64,000 nt of DNA from Biomphalaria glabrata (taxonomy: Eukaryota; Mollusca; Gastropoda; Planorbidae), in the NCBI RefSeq assembly GCF_947242115.1, contig NC_074723.1, forward strand, positions 13,149,001 to 13,213,000, written 5' to 3'. Positions 12,387 through 21,536 of the stretch are shown here, piece by piece. The position numbers and the translations under genes were made by a program. The stretch's first letter is position 1. Every line of letters begins with the position of its first letter. The notes beneath the pieces are model-generated. The model saw nothing but the letters and a program-made list of their open reading frames with translations, was not told the origin of the DNA and did no database searches.

Positions 12387-13220
12387 AAGAAATGCAGGCC
12401 TACTGTTCAATAAGAGGCAGTTTTTTTTTAAATAGACATTTCACATACTGCCATACGAACAAACATCTTTTTAAGACTTTGTCTTTTGTCTTCTTTTGGT
12501 TGTGTAGAAGTCTGATAACACTAAATGTGTCACTAGTTAGGCCAATGACCCAGAGAATGAAAAATATCTGTGGATGACATATATTGTGTCACTTGTAATA
12601 TTTTCTAAGTACACTGTAAAGTCACGGATAACAAAACTGTTCAAATTCAGTTGAGTCATCAGTCATGATAGATTTACACAGTCCTAAACTGGATGGCTTT
12701 GAGTTCATAGAGGTCTGGGTTTGGGCAAGATCGCACCTTGTCATCCATGTCGCCACGTTTCAAAATAATGCAATTGAAACTTATGATTGAAAATTATTAG
12801 CATATTGTTTATATTAATGGCATGCTGCTAGTGACGTGTGCATAACACATTAATGATGTAAAAAGCGACGAGTATGAGTGATTTGATGTTCTAAATTGTA
12901 CCAAACTTGTTTTACAGATCAATCAGTATGAAATCAAGGAGAATGGCAGAAAGAATGAAACAGGAGAACAAACGTTTCGTCATTTATGTCATGATTTGAA
13001 GTCAGACAGACCAGACCTCTCCCTAGACTTGACCTCGTCCGTGGAGAGAGTTAAATCGTGGATTTCTTCCTCCACTCCAGACGAGGAAATGCCGCCAAGT
13101 TTGACTTTGACTTTAAATCTCGATTCGCCCCACAGAAATGGTGACTTAAACTCAGAGTTAGATCACCGGAGAATGTTTTATAGTGGAATGGTGTTGTCCC
13201 CAAGAAAGAACTCTTTCTAA
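1470..13220 (+). CDS. 3' part of a multi-exon membrane-protein gene, unassigned
   Basis: Exons inferred from splice signals and phase: 1470-1621, 2086-2190, possibly 3509-3651, then 5920-5998, 7071-7158, 9266-9376 and 12918-13220 (stop TAA 13218-13220). The last four join without phase conflict and encode an acidic, serine-rich cytoplasmic-looking tail of about 190 residues ([16 protein letters not shown], then [11 protein letters not shown], then [10 protein letters not shown], ending VLSPRKNSF). The first two encode hydrophobic segments ([23 protein letters not shown]) joined in phase 0. The 3509-3651 exon fits poorly in phase with its neighbours, so an exon may be missed or this one may be false. 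The pattern of a multi-pass protein with a G-x-x-S-C-x-x-R helix faintly recalls STRA6-like receptors, but this is weak and I leave the gene unnamed. The 5' part lies left of the window. No clear AATAAA follows the stop. Confidence 0.6.
1990..2085 (+). repeat. 32-bp tandem repeat carrying splice acceptors
   Basis: Three copies of a 32-bp unit, starting at 1990, 2022 and 2054, lead into a fourth partial copy that begins the exon at 2086. Each unit starts ACACACGAATATTTT (one copy has CTTTT) and ends TTTACTTTCAG, so each copy supplies its own polypyrimidine tract and AG acceptor. Choosing the first rather than the last acceptor adds 96 bp, an in-frame and stop-free extension of 32 residues; the intermediate choices shift the frame. 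Confidence 0.9.
2086..2190 (+). CDS. membrane-protein exon, hydrophobic cysteine-rich helix
   Basis: The exon is bounded by TTTACTTTCAG and donor TCT|GTAAGT, is 105 bp long and in phase 0 at both ends. It encodes [28 protein letters not shown] and TLVRIIS. It looks like a membrane helix with a small cysteine cluster. Its 5' edge is ambiguous because the acceptor is reiterated in the 32-bp repeat just upstream. Confidence 0.5.
2656..2971. mobile_element. 316-bp MITE with 30-bp TIRs and 8-bp TSD
   Basis: Terminal inverted repeats at 2656-2685 and 2942-2971 match at 29 of 30 positions; both begin CATAGACATAAATAAATAT and end GACTGGCCGA. A perfect 8-bp target duplication GTTGTATA flanks the element (2648-2655 and 2972-2979). 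The interior is AT-rich with no coding capacity. An 8-bp TSD fits the hAT, P or Merlin groups; the terminus does not look like the usual hAT CAG start, so the superfamily is open. It lies in an intron of the membrane-protein gene. Confidence 0.9.
3200..3360. repeat. A-rich then purine-rich low-complexity tract
   Basis: A-runs from 3218 to 3245 are followed by a GA-rich imperfect tract (GAGAGAGGTAAAGAGGGAGG and similar) to about 3360. It is simple sequence without coding meaning. Confidence 0.8.
3509..3651 (+). CDS. possible exon of the membrane-protein gene
   Basis: Acceptor TACCTTTTTAG and donor GAG|GTAGAT bound an open 143-bp segment encoding [32 protein letters not shown] and [15 protein letters not shown]. 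Against it: it needs a preceding exon ending in phase 1, while the exon at 2086-2190 ends in phase 0, and its own end (phase 0) does not match the exon at 5920. It would need at least one further exon on each side or a different splice choice. Confidence 0.35.
3875..4060 (+). mobile_element. possible LINE endonuclease remnant
   Basis: The translation around 3885 reads ILAGGDFND, resembling the GDFN motif of APE-type endonucleases of non-LTR retrotransposons, and some 80 bases later reads PNTWRNKTC. The reading is interrupted. It is a short relic at best, with no other recognisable domain nearby. Confidence 0.3.
4355..4412 (+). repeat. short 21-bp tandem repeat
   Basis: Two and a half copies of a unit reading GGCTATGTCCATTGACCACC with small variation. 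It makes part of a fortuitous open frame. Confidence 0.7.
5920..5998 (+). CDS. membrane-protein gene, cytoplasmic-tail exon 1
   Basis: Acceptor GTCATTCAG and donor GATGG|GTAAGG. It enters with two bases and leaves with two, so its last codon is completed by the first base at 7071. It encodes [16 protein letters not shown] followed by NLKYKQLVD, a hydrophilic segment. Perfect phase linkage to the next exon supports it. Confidence 0.55.
6630..6800 (+). mobile_element. SINE family A, copy 1
   Basis: A tRNA-like head contains a Pol III B box at about 6690 (GGTTCATACC) preceded by an A-box-like GTGCGGTTCGCGCGCTGGAC. It is followed by the family body GGGAAGTTTGGGCTAGGA and a tail ending ACATTTTACAAA. 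Four more copies occur in this window at 37937, 39085, 51985 and 62198. The head is too degenerate and has no acceptor-stem closure for a functional tRNA. Confidence 0.85.
7071..7158 (+). CDS. membrane-protein gene, cytoplasmic-tail exon 2
   Basis: Acceptor CGTTCACTAG and donor CAG|GTAGCC. The exon opens with one base completing the split glycine codon from the exon at 5920 and ends in phase 0. It encodes [16 protein letters not shown] then [13 protein letters not shown], an acidic tract followed by a Gln-rich end. Confidence 0.65.
7608..7835 (-). mobile_element. SINE family B, copy 1 (near full length)
   Basis: Read on the minus strand it begins at about 7835 with a tRNA-Leu/Ser-like head (GCGCTGGCCGAGTGGCCAAG) and B box GGGTTCGAATCTC. 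The body (GGGTGCCCTTGAGTCCACCC, then AGTAAAGGCGGTTGGTCG, then GCTGGCCACATGACACCC) is shared by the other two copies. It ends near TTGGCCAAAGAAACAGA. The body looks like one of the conserved central domains found in animal SINEs. It is the best preserved of three copies here, all in the same orientation. Confidence 0.85.
8979..9131. repeat. dispersed repeat C, copy 1
   Basis: This stretch (ATCTAACTCACTACAATAAC through CACCGTCACCATAGAAACAC) recurs in the same orientation at 39925-40075 with about 85 to 90% identity by eye. No TIR, poly(A) tail or coding frame is visible, so the type is unknown. Confidence 0.8.
9266..9376 (+). CDS. membrane-protein gene, cytoplasmic-tail exon 3
   Basis: A strong acceptor TTTTTTCCCCCTGCAG and donor ACG|GTAGCG bound 111 bp in phase 0 at both ends. 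It encodes [18 protein letters not shown] then [19 protein letters not shown], a soluble, polar segment. It fits in phase between the exons at 7071 and 12918. Confidence 0.65.
10384..10684. repeat. 17-bp minisatellite, about 18 near-perfect copies
   Basis: Tandem copies of AGTGTGAATATCGGTAA run without visible substitution for about 300 bp, in the last intron of the membrane-protein gene. The near-perfect identity implies very recent expansion or homogenisation. The array is open in one minus frame and yields a fortuitous repeat peptide ([17 protein letters not shown] type) that should not be annotated as a gene. Confidence 0.97.
10806..11080. repeat. dispersed repeat D, copy 1 (GGGCC-rich end, hAT-like)
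   Basis: From about 10806 the sequence (CAGGTCCTACAGATTGCG, GCGAAACGGATTG, then AAATTCGTCTTTGCATTTTG and on to TTTTAGATTTAC) matches 58866-59110 along its length in the same orientation. The other copy begins CAGGGCCAGTCC, the style of a hAT terminus. A second GC-rich patch at 11430-11500 (GGGGCCTATG, GGGGCCCACTGCGG, CCGGCACTG) may be the opposite end of the same or a related element. No target duplication was found. Confidence 0.65.
11955..12391. repeat. GAGA/GTGAGA purine tract, about 440 bp
   Basis: Almost uninterrupted imperfect GA dinucleotide repeat on the plus strand, with GTGAGA and GAAAGA variants. It is a mirror-symmetric purine strand able in principle to form triplex DNA. It creates a spurious 151-codon Ser/Leu frame on the minus strand. 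Confidence 0.97.
12918..13220 (+). CDS. membrane-protein gene, terminal coding exon
   Basis: Acceptor TTGTTTTACAG at 12907-12917 starts a phase-0 exon of 100 codons plus [39 protein letters not shown], a Ser/Thr-rich acidic middle, and the C-terminus [14 protein letters not shown]. It is soluble and probably cytoplasmic. It resembles no family I can name. A diverged copy of its acceptor and first residues lies 840 bp downstream. Confidence 0.7.
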   Translation: MNQYEIKENGRKNETGEQTFRHLCHDLKSDRPDLSLDLTSSVERVKSWISSSTPDEEMPPSLTLTLNLDSPHRNGDLNSELDHRRMFYSGMVLSPRKNSF

Positions 13221-13443
13221 AAAAAAACATTTTATCATTTATAAGTTTTGTTGGCCACCACATCTGTGTTGTTCCATTGTGACAATGAATCTAGAGAGAG
13301 AAAAACTAATAGAGAAAATATCGATTGAACACCTTTTTTTTTCATTTCTTTGTTTCCTAATAAGAAAAAAAGGAGAATGAAGAGATTAGTGAAATGAAGA
13401 GATTAGTGAACAATTCAACCAATTTTGGATTTCTCTCTATTTA

Positions 13444-13658
13444 CAGGGTGGCCCAAAAGTAGGTTTACAGTTATTTAACTACCTGTTATATGGTGACAAG
13501 CTCTCTCCACAGAGATTGGAAGAATGTGGCTATGTTCAATCTCTGAGAGATTCAATTGTTGATGTTCACAGGTAGAACGAATTCCCCGCTGTTCTAGTGT
13601 CGACTTTTTAAACAAATAGTCTACGTGATAACTGTAAACCTACGTTTGGGTCACCTTG
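13444..13658. mobile_element. 215-bp Tc1/mariner-like MITE
   Basis: The left end CAGGGTGGCCCAAAAGTAGG with GTTTACAGTTAT and the right end (inverted CAAGGTGACCCAAACGTAGG with GTTTACAGTTAT) form TIRs of about 32 bp. Both ends abut TA (13442-13443 and 13659-13660), the target of the Tc1/mariner group, and the CAGGGTG(G/T)CCCAAAAGT terminus is typical of mariners. There is no transposase coding. It lies just downstream of the membrane-protein gene. Confidence 0.85.
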
Positions 13659-13711
13659 TATAGGCTAGCGTAGTAATAACATCTTCAATCATTGGCATTA
13701 AAAGATGTAGA

Positions 13712-13928
13712 GAGAGTTAGAGTGATTTAATGTTCTGAATTGTATGCATTTGTATCACAGGTGAAACCGTTTAAAATTAAAGGGGAAGACAAAAATAATG
13801 AATGGCATGAAAAAAACAAACTTATTTCTAAGATAACATTCCTTTGGCAGCAATATGTTATTATTGATTTTATTGGATTGAATGATTTGTTCTCTGTTGT
13901 TATGATTAAACGACCGGTGATTTGTTAA
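13712..13928 (+). pseudogene. decayed or alternative copy of the terminal exon
   Basis: The sequence leading to CACAG at 13756-13760 (GAGTGATTTAATGTTCTGAA then TTGTATG) mirrors the run-up to the real terminal exon (GAGTGATTTGATGTTCTAAA then TTGTACC, about 12876-12917). The following frame, VKPFKIKGEDKNNE, aligns position by position with [14 protein letters not shown] (I/V, Y/F, IK, NE conserved or similar). Similarity then fades and the frame continues to TAA at 13926-13928. It could be a dead tandem duplicate or an alternative 3' exon in phase 0. Confidence 0.5.
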
Positions 13929-15170
13929 ATGATTATATTTATTTATTTTGAAATTAAATATACGTGCTTTTTAAATTGTGTTCAGCTATAAACTTGTTTT
14001 GACCCTTTAAAAAAAACAAACCCAGATCTCCATGTTCCACTGTCTTTTCCAGAATGTTACATATCTTACCAGACTTTTAGGATATTACTCTAAATCTTAC
14101 ATGGTCAAGTACATAGCGGAAGGTCACTTTATTTGCGTGCTCTATTGGGCTTGTGACAGAAGTGCTCATTGACATTGTATGTGAAGTGTGAGCCGAATCC
14201 TGTTTCATTTTCTCGTTTTGTCTGCTCGGCTTGAATAGTTGCTCTTTATCTCGAGAATCTGAAGAGTTCTTCTTAGCAGTTGTTGCTGAATGCCTCTAAT
14301 TTCCTTATGGTGGCATTATACGGTCATCAGATCTTGTGTCATTCCCCAAAGATAATACATATATTATTAAATGTCTAGGAAAATCGTTAGAGCCGTTTTC
14401 TAGAACAGCTGATAAGAAGAATTGTGAAATATATATAAATATAAATATATCCTTACTCAAGTGTTCATCAATGACTGTGAGCAGTTTACATTTACTTTAG
14501 CGTTCATTGTTGGGTAATATGAGGATAAATGTTTGGATAAGAGTAACATTGTTTTTGCATGCATTCAGTGGGTGACCGGGAGGGGGGGTTGTCCCGCCAT
14601 CTTATCTTATCAATATTGTGTTTTGTAAACCATATTTGGTTTCTAAAATATTATATTGTAGAAAAAAATAAAATCTAAGTAGTAGGCCTACAATATTGTT
14701 GTTTTTTTTTTGTGTGTGAAACTTGTACGCTATAGAATTTAATTAATTTGTGACGCCTTTAGGCTTTAAGTTATTGCCTTGTGTGTGTGACACCTGCGGA
14801 CTTAAAAACACAGTCCGCGAGTCGTTCGTGACTTCTTACGTATGTAAGAGCCTTTGCTTGCATCAACCTTTAGAAATATCTGCGCTCTAGTCTTTTGTTT
14901 AAAAAATGAATTGCGGTATGGTAAACAAAAAATACAATAAACACAGCCCCAAAACAAACAAATTGCACTTTGAAGGAAATTCCAAGTTGAAATTTTATTC
15001 TCTGAGACATTTCACAAGAAATCGGAAGTGTGCAATTTTCAATCATTTTTTTTTTTACTAGTAGAAAAAGAAAAAAAAAAGAAAACTCGAATGAAATATA
15101 AAGCATGAAAGGAGACAAGGTTTCTTACTTATAATCAATTATTTTAAGTCGCTGAACAGAGTGAAGTTGG
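13929..15170. other. intergenic spacer, no gene seen
   Basis: AT-rich sequence between the membrane-protein gene and the chitin-binding gene. I see no convincing exon, TIR or SINE. Minor features are a G-run at 14579-14587 and AT-rich simple stretches. Confidence 0.6.
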
Positions 15171-15174
15171 CCAG

Positions 15175-15182
15175 TATAAATA
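15175..15182 (+). promoter_or_regulatory. TATA box of the chitin-binding protein gene
   Basis: TATAAATA lies 35 bp upstream of the ATG at 15217, so transcription would begin roughly ten bases before the start codon, giving a very short leader. A canonical TATA box fits a highly and tissue-specifically expressed secretory gene; that expression pattern is inference. Confidence 0.7.
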
Positions 15183-15216
15183 GAGCTGGGAAAGTTTCCC
15201 TCAAAATTTACCCACA

Positions 15217-17815
15217 ATGCTGTCGCTAATGCTAGTTGTGTCGGCTGCTGCCAGTCTTGCTGTTCTACAAGGTAATAGTTATTGTTTATTTAGCCCTTGT
15301 TGTTTGGGGAGGGGGGGGGTGTTTAACTCCTGATAACTAATTCCATCGCTCGTGTAGGCGTTTATGTAGCTTATAATTTGACATAATACTCCATCTACAA
15401 AAGAGATTAAAAAAAAAATTATATCCGAATTTCTACGGGTCAGAAACATTACAGATTTTTTTTTATTTTGATTTTTTTCCAATTTTTTTTTTTCGAATTT
15501 TTACGTCTGTCAAAACTGTCGAGATGAAGAAGTGTCCACCTGTAGCATGCTCGTCATAAGTCAATACAGCTCCGAATTTACAACAGTGCGTCTACCGAGG
15601 GTCTTACCCTCCAAAAACTAAAAAATATACTCTTTTTAGAGCTAAAATATGCATATCAAATATTTTTTTAAAAAGGAAAGTGAGATTAAAATTTAAAAAA
15701 AAAATCTTTCTTCTAAAATATAGCATGCTTTTAGAAATTAGCATTTTCATTCATAAAAGGATCTTAAGTAAAGCTTTTCAAAATTGTGGGGCCTCCACAA
15801 AATCGTCCCCGGGGCCTCCACTTAATTAAATCCGGCCCTGCTAATTAGTCTGTACTAAACACACGAACTCCATAACATCTGTACAGCTAACAACGGCAGT
15901 TTAGTATCTGGATTAATAATTAATTTTAGACCATTGCTTATAATCTGATTCTACTTAACTTTTCTATAACAGTACTGAAGATTTTTAATATTAGTCTGTA
16001 AAGATTTAAACAAACTATTGAATAGTATTGACTCATTCTATACTTGTTACCATAGATCTTTTGTCTCTATTATATAATGAGTTCTATGCGTTGTTTGGTT
16101 CAAGTCGATGCTCAAAGTCGATCCTACAGGTGTCAAAGTCGTGAAGGGAGACAACCCAACTTCTCGGATGACTCGTGCGCAACTTTCTTGGTTTGTTCCA
16201 ATTACTCTGGACAGCTGCGACGGTGCAGAGGTGGGCAGCAATATGACTTTAGTTCTCAGGTAATGTGCTTCATACAAATGTCAATGTTTAGGGATACTGA
16301 AGGACAAATAAACTATAAAATCACTTTCTTTCAAGAGTTTTAAAATGGTTGTCTCCCTTAACAAGATGCTACACATTTTTTTTTTTACTATTATTACTGA
16401 AGTTTTTCTGCTATCGGTATCAAAACGATAGCTAGACTATATTGATTTATATAAACGAAATTTAAAAAAAAAAGCATTTCAGCATAAGAGAAAGACACCA
16501 TTTTTATATTATTTCTTAAAAGATTACTTTACACATAATGGCACATCCATCCATCCATCGCAGTGGCGCTACAGCCCATGGAGCTGGAGCTTTGTGTACA
16601 TATAATCAGCCAAAGGATTATAATTAAGCTCTGCCTTTTGGAATGGAAAATTAATTCCGACTAGTTATCGTATCTCGGACCCCATAAGAAAATACATTTA
16701 AAAGTGAATGCCAAAAAAATGTCAATAATTGTCAATGCACAATAATACACATAAGTATTTTTTTTTTCATAGCTTTTTTTTGTACAAAATAAAGTTAGTC
16801 TAGGCCAGTCTAGGGGTTAAGTTTAGATAATTTTTTTTTTCTATAATTCTATTCTGTTTCTCGACAGTCTTGTAAAGCCGACTCCGAGGTTGCTTGTCAG
16901 CAACAACTTAGAAATCGGCCAAGCAATCCAAGCTCGACACCCACATCTCCTCCATCCACTGAAAACAGCAGAGAGTCTGCAAGATCCAATACTCTCCTCA
17001 CTCTTCTCAATGCTTTGTTTCCCCAGCAGGCGAATAACGGGGGCATTGTGGGACTTCAGGGGAACATTCCACCAGGCATACTTCCGGGAGGACTTCAGGG
17101 CATCGTTGGAGCCGGACCTCTTGGAGTTCAAGGTGCTGCTCCTCAAGCTCCAAACCAAGGACTTTTTCTGAATTTTTTGGGCAACAACGCAAACGCGGGA
17201 TTAGGAGCTCAAGCAGGGGGCATTACAGGACTTGTACAGTACAATAATCTTCAAGGCGGTGCATTAGGAAACCAGTTAGACAATGATCTGTTTGGTGGAG
17301 TAGTGGATCAAAATGTGAATGTAGTTAACGCCAATGGGCAAAGAGCAAAAGCACTCAATGGGCCAGCATTCTCCCCTTCTCAAAAACCAAACAACTTTGT
17401 TCCTAATTTCAACCAGAATTCTCCATATATACCAATACTGAATCAAGTTCCACAGAGCTTTTTGCCAAACACTCCAGTAGCACAAGCGTTCGCCGGAAAC
17501 CAGATCCCACAAAGCCAGACACAATATACATCAGAGTCGCAGATACCTAATCCATCCGACTCTCTTGAACAGGAAACAAAACCTCAGCTGACTGTTACTT
17601 TCAGCCAGCTACCACAGCCGCAGTCGCCTGACATTTACAGTCAGGTTCCACAATATCAACCGCCATACACAGCAGAGAGTTTTAATCAATTTCCCCAAAG
17701 TCAATTTTCTGACACTCCACAAAGCCAGTCACAGTATGGACCTGTCAGGTTGAACGAAGTACCAAAAGAAACTACTTACAACAATGTGCCTCAGCTGAGT
17801 GGTATATTGAAATAA
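15217..17815 (+). CDS. secreted chitin-binding (CBM14/peritrophin-A) protein with low-complexity tail
   Basis: Three exons: 15217-15271, 16105-16259 and 16868-17815, phase-consistent, 385 residues. Residues 1-21 are a signal peptide (MLSLMLVVSAAASLAVLQ then VDA), with likely cleavage before Gln22. Residues 28-80 hold one six-cysteine CBM14 domain (C28, C43, C49, C59, C72, C80; spacing 14-5-9-12-7) with the aromatic-bearing core ATFLVCSNY and QQYDFSSQ. The rest is a 300-residue tail in two parts: Gly/Asn/Leu-rich (GIVGLQGNIPPGILPGGLQG) and then Gln/Pro/Ser-rich with repeated SQ, QVPQ and QFPQSQ motifs. CBM14 domains bind chitin; the tail is typical of matrix proteins. Shell matrix, radula, gut lining or egg coat are possible sites. 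The start is fixed by the signal peptide and the upstream TATA box. AATAAA lies 343 bp past the stop. The exon 2 acceptor (GGTTCAAG) has a weak pyrimidine tract but is the only phase-compatible one. Confidence 0.85.
15776..15840 (-). mobile_element. hAT-like terminus (single end)
   Basis: On the minus strand this reads CAGGGCCGGATTTAATTAAG followed by GGAGGCCCCGGGG, the style of hAT-element ends. The partner end was not found, so this is a truncated element in intron 1 of the chitin-binding gene. Confidence 0.45.
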
Positions 17816-18157
17816 TTCATCAGGTGACACTCAATCCGCTGTCAATCTCATATTTATTTGGTATTTCATGTTGATGCTTATCTATAGTAGAAATTGTGTG
17901 TCAGTACTATTATATAACAACTATTTAGTACACTTGAGACTAGGTCGGTTAATCTCGAGGTTAAAAACCGAATAGTCAAGTTTTTTTCCTTAAAGTGAGT
18001 AGTATGTACTTGAGGTAATGTTATACATTCTGACTGATGCATAAGACTAAATCTACTTCCACTTAGCAGTAATGTAGTCATTGTGTTACTTCATAACTTA
18101 AATTTCAGCAAAGTAACTGTGGAATGACAACTTATTTAGATTCAGCAGAGTTCTATA

Positions 18158-18163
18158 AATAAA
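18158..18163 (+). terminator. poly(A) signal of the chitin-binding protein gene
   Basis: AATAAA lies in TCTATAAATAAAGGGG, about 340 bp beyond the stop at 17815 and before the convergent TARDBP gene. It is the first canonical hexamer after the stop. Confidence 0.6.
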
Positions 18164-18887
18164 GGGGAAATGCCGAAAATAAAATACAAATGTTTGATAG
18201 GGCTTGCAGTTTTTCGCGCATGGTGGTGGTCAGGTTGGGAATCTGTCCAAAAGCGTTCTTAGCACCTGGGAGATAAAAGGAATACGTGCATGAACTTTGA
18301 TGAGGCTATAGGTGCCCGATAGTTTGAGATCTCGTAATCTCTGAGTGGTACTTTCGACTATATACAGTAGATAATATACACACTGGCAAACATCTAAATA
18401 AACCAGATTAAATTGCTTTTTTTTGTTTTTTTAATCTATTCTCAGTATGAGATTCAGTTATTATAGATGTATTTGACGATTTTGAAAAGCATGACAAACT
18501 TGAAGGAATTTTGATGTTAGCATTATTATTATTTATTGAAGTTGATGTCATTATTTGTGATCTATTGGATATTATTAAAGTATTATTGTTATTTCATGGA
18601 AAGTATTATGTTATTCATGGCGTTGAAGTTTATTTAGTAATAAGTAATTCTAATTGAGTGGATATCTGGAGTTAAAGTGTATCAAGTAATAATTGTTCGT
18701 AATAGTAATAATCAAGTCAACCCCTAAGGAGCCAAGTCAAGCAAAGCATAGAAATGAACCCTGACAGAGTGCTTAACTACAAAACACAAATTAACAAAAA
18801 CTCAAAAGACCACATTTGAGACTTCATATATTTTTAATGTATTAACTCTGTACTGGGTTCTTTAAATTATCAACACAACTGCCCAAG

Positions 18888-18981
18888 CAAGAGAAGAACT
18901 CATCAATTTCCGTACACTTATGTTTTGAGTCCACATTTTCTCTTCACTGAGACAGCATCAGGCAACTGAGTTCTTCTCTTG
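18888..18981. repeat. 15-bp perfect inverted repeat with 64-base loop
   Basis: CAAGAGAAGAACTCA at 18888-18902 is exactly complementary to TGAGTTCTTCTCTTG at 18967-18981. If it lies in the TARDBP 3' UTR it would form a stem in the RNA. There is no TSD and no longer TIR, so a MITE is less likely. Confidence 0.7.
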
Positions 18982-21536
18982 ACTAGACTTCAAACGTACA
19001 CACTCTCAACAAAGTAACGAATCAGAAGAAAAAAAAAACTGAAGAAAAACCCAATCAACTGCTCCAAACCGGGAAACAATGATGAGGAGAAACATAGCAC
19101 TGACTAATAAATACATGATTGTAACTGGAGTTCAGGTTATTGATAGCTTACATTTTCTATGGGAACTGTCAATTTGGACAAGTTCATTTAACTACTGAGT
19201 CATTTGTTTTGAAAAAATAATAATTAAAAAAAAAAAAAAACTTAACTTTGTGAGCTTATCACATTATTTAAAAAGTATTGGATTTTTTTTTCATCCCTTT
19301 TAAAACTTGTTTGTATACAAGAGCAAATGCTAAAAAAAAACACTACTAACAAACATGACATAAGAAAATCTCTAGTATTTAATATTAAGCAAAATGAAAC
19401 ATATTTCTTAAAACAACTTTCTTTAAAGCCTTAAATTACATAAAATGTTCTTTTGAAAATGTTCAATATATAGAATAAACTTGATTCTTTCCCTTTTTTA
19501 TTAAAAAAAAATACGAGAATGGAATAGCTTGTGAACAAAACTGTACCAAGAGCAATGATTTAGGCTGCACTTAAGTTATGACACTCATTGCAGTACTAAG
19601 ATCAATGACTTTGAATGCAGTGACACTTTTGTCCAGCTAACTAATGGTATGAAATAAATGAAGTCTAGAAAATATTTATCTATATATAGAATAGAAATTG
19701 TAAAAATCCTGAAAGAAAAAAAAAGGATTATGGGGTTCATGCATTGTATTTCAAGAATACATTGAAAACCTGGAGTCTGGTATTGTAGCAGAAGCAATTA
19801 TTAATGACATGAAAATAAATGTTTTTAAAAACTTTTGTTGACACTTTACCAAATGGAAAAAATAAATTGCTTGAATGGATTTTAACCATCTAGTTAATAC
19901 ATACAATCTATTTTGTATCAATGTTCTTGCAATGTGTTTGCTTCTTGGTTACAGTATATTTGAATAGCATATTACTACTGGAGACAGGGGTTATTTAATA
20001 GAATGTTTAAAGTAGGATCAAAACTTCCTTACTGCTAGCTATGAAGTAGCAACTCCTGTGTTTTAGCATTACAAAAAGTTAAAAGACTATAAGGTCTAGT
20101 TTTGGATCATCCTAAATCTGGTTTGAGCAATAGCTTGGACAGATGCAATGTCTCCTCCACCCAATGAAACAACTCATAGCTCAGAGTAAATCACAACAGA
20201 TGGCAATGTTAGAACAAAATAAAATTAAATTCTCTTCTAAAACAAAATGTCTGCACTAAGTTTCCCTGGTCAACGTTCATACAATTTTGTTATTTACACA
20301 AGTTGTGACTCAGTCTCCCTAGGATGAATCTAACACTAGCTTCTAGTAGGCCATTCCTCTCAGCTTTACATTTACCTGAAATAGTTCCCCTTTCAAGATC
20401 TTTGTCAACACAAACAAAGAAAAAAAAATAATTAGAAAAATGAAAACACTGGACAAGCCTATGATTCCACTATATACACATAGAATAATTTTTATAATAT
20501 AGAATACTCAGTTATATAAAACACATACAAAGCACTAACACCACAATCAAAATTACATACTGATACACCCTGTGAACAGTGATATACAGGCCAAACACAT
20601 CAATACTTACATTAGACTAAATCTAGTAGACCAACTACAAAATAAATAAAAAATAGTCCAAGGAACATTGTGTCTTTTTTAAATCTTTTTAGTGATGGCA
20701 TGAAATTTATAAGGAAGTTGAAAAATATTTTACATTATTTGTATTTCACTACTACAAGTACATAATTTCACAAACTCAAAGAGAAGAGGCTAATCAGTCA
20801 ATAGAAAACAGATGTTTTAGTATGCAAGAATATATATATATATAAGAGAATAGCATATCACTTCCACTGCAAGCAACAATTATACCACAAATAAGAAGAT
20901 ATAATTATCTTCCGACCAACAAACCAAAGAAAATCTATAAAAACACCACAGGTTTGTGGTAAACACCCACCCATTGTAATATTTAAAAAAAAAAAAACAG
21001 CTATCACAAATAGTGAGAGAAATAAAAAAACATAATTAAAAAAAAAACACTCCAGCAATATTTTGTTTAATGGTGACTCCATATAAATAAAAAAAAAAAC
21101 TTTAGTAGGACTCCAAGCAAACAGATCAAACTGTGTTTCTAAAGTATTCTGATTTAGTCAAGCACTCTAACAAAATAGAGATTTATTTTTCATCAATCTT
21201 ATCAATCTTGCTTTTAAACTCTATAATTCACTAAAACCTTGGTTTTATCTCATGTAAAACTGCAACCACATCAATCTTTTTACCTTAAACAAAATCTGTT
21301 GTACTAAACTTACTATTTGGTCTTTTGTTTGAAAACATCAATGAGAGAACAGATTCTTTTCTCATTCAACAGCACACTACACCCTCCCTCACCTAGTTAG
21401 AACAAACTTGGGTCAATGATGCAAGATATAATGAACAAACAGAATTTGTAGAGTAACAATATGATATTTCAACATGTTATGTTCCAATTATTTCTAGCTT
21501 CCAGCTCAGTGAACGTACGCACTCTTTTATTCTATT

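Noticed and set aside
11955-12410. 151-codon minus-strand frame rich in Ser and Leu
   Set aside because: It is a translation of the GA repeat; no start context, splice sites or homology.
16890-17192. other frames over the chitin-binding exon 3 on both strands
   Set aside because: Shadows of the real frame, which is fixed by the CBM14 cysteines and in-phase splicing from exon 2.
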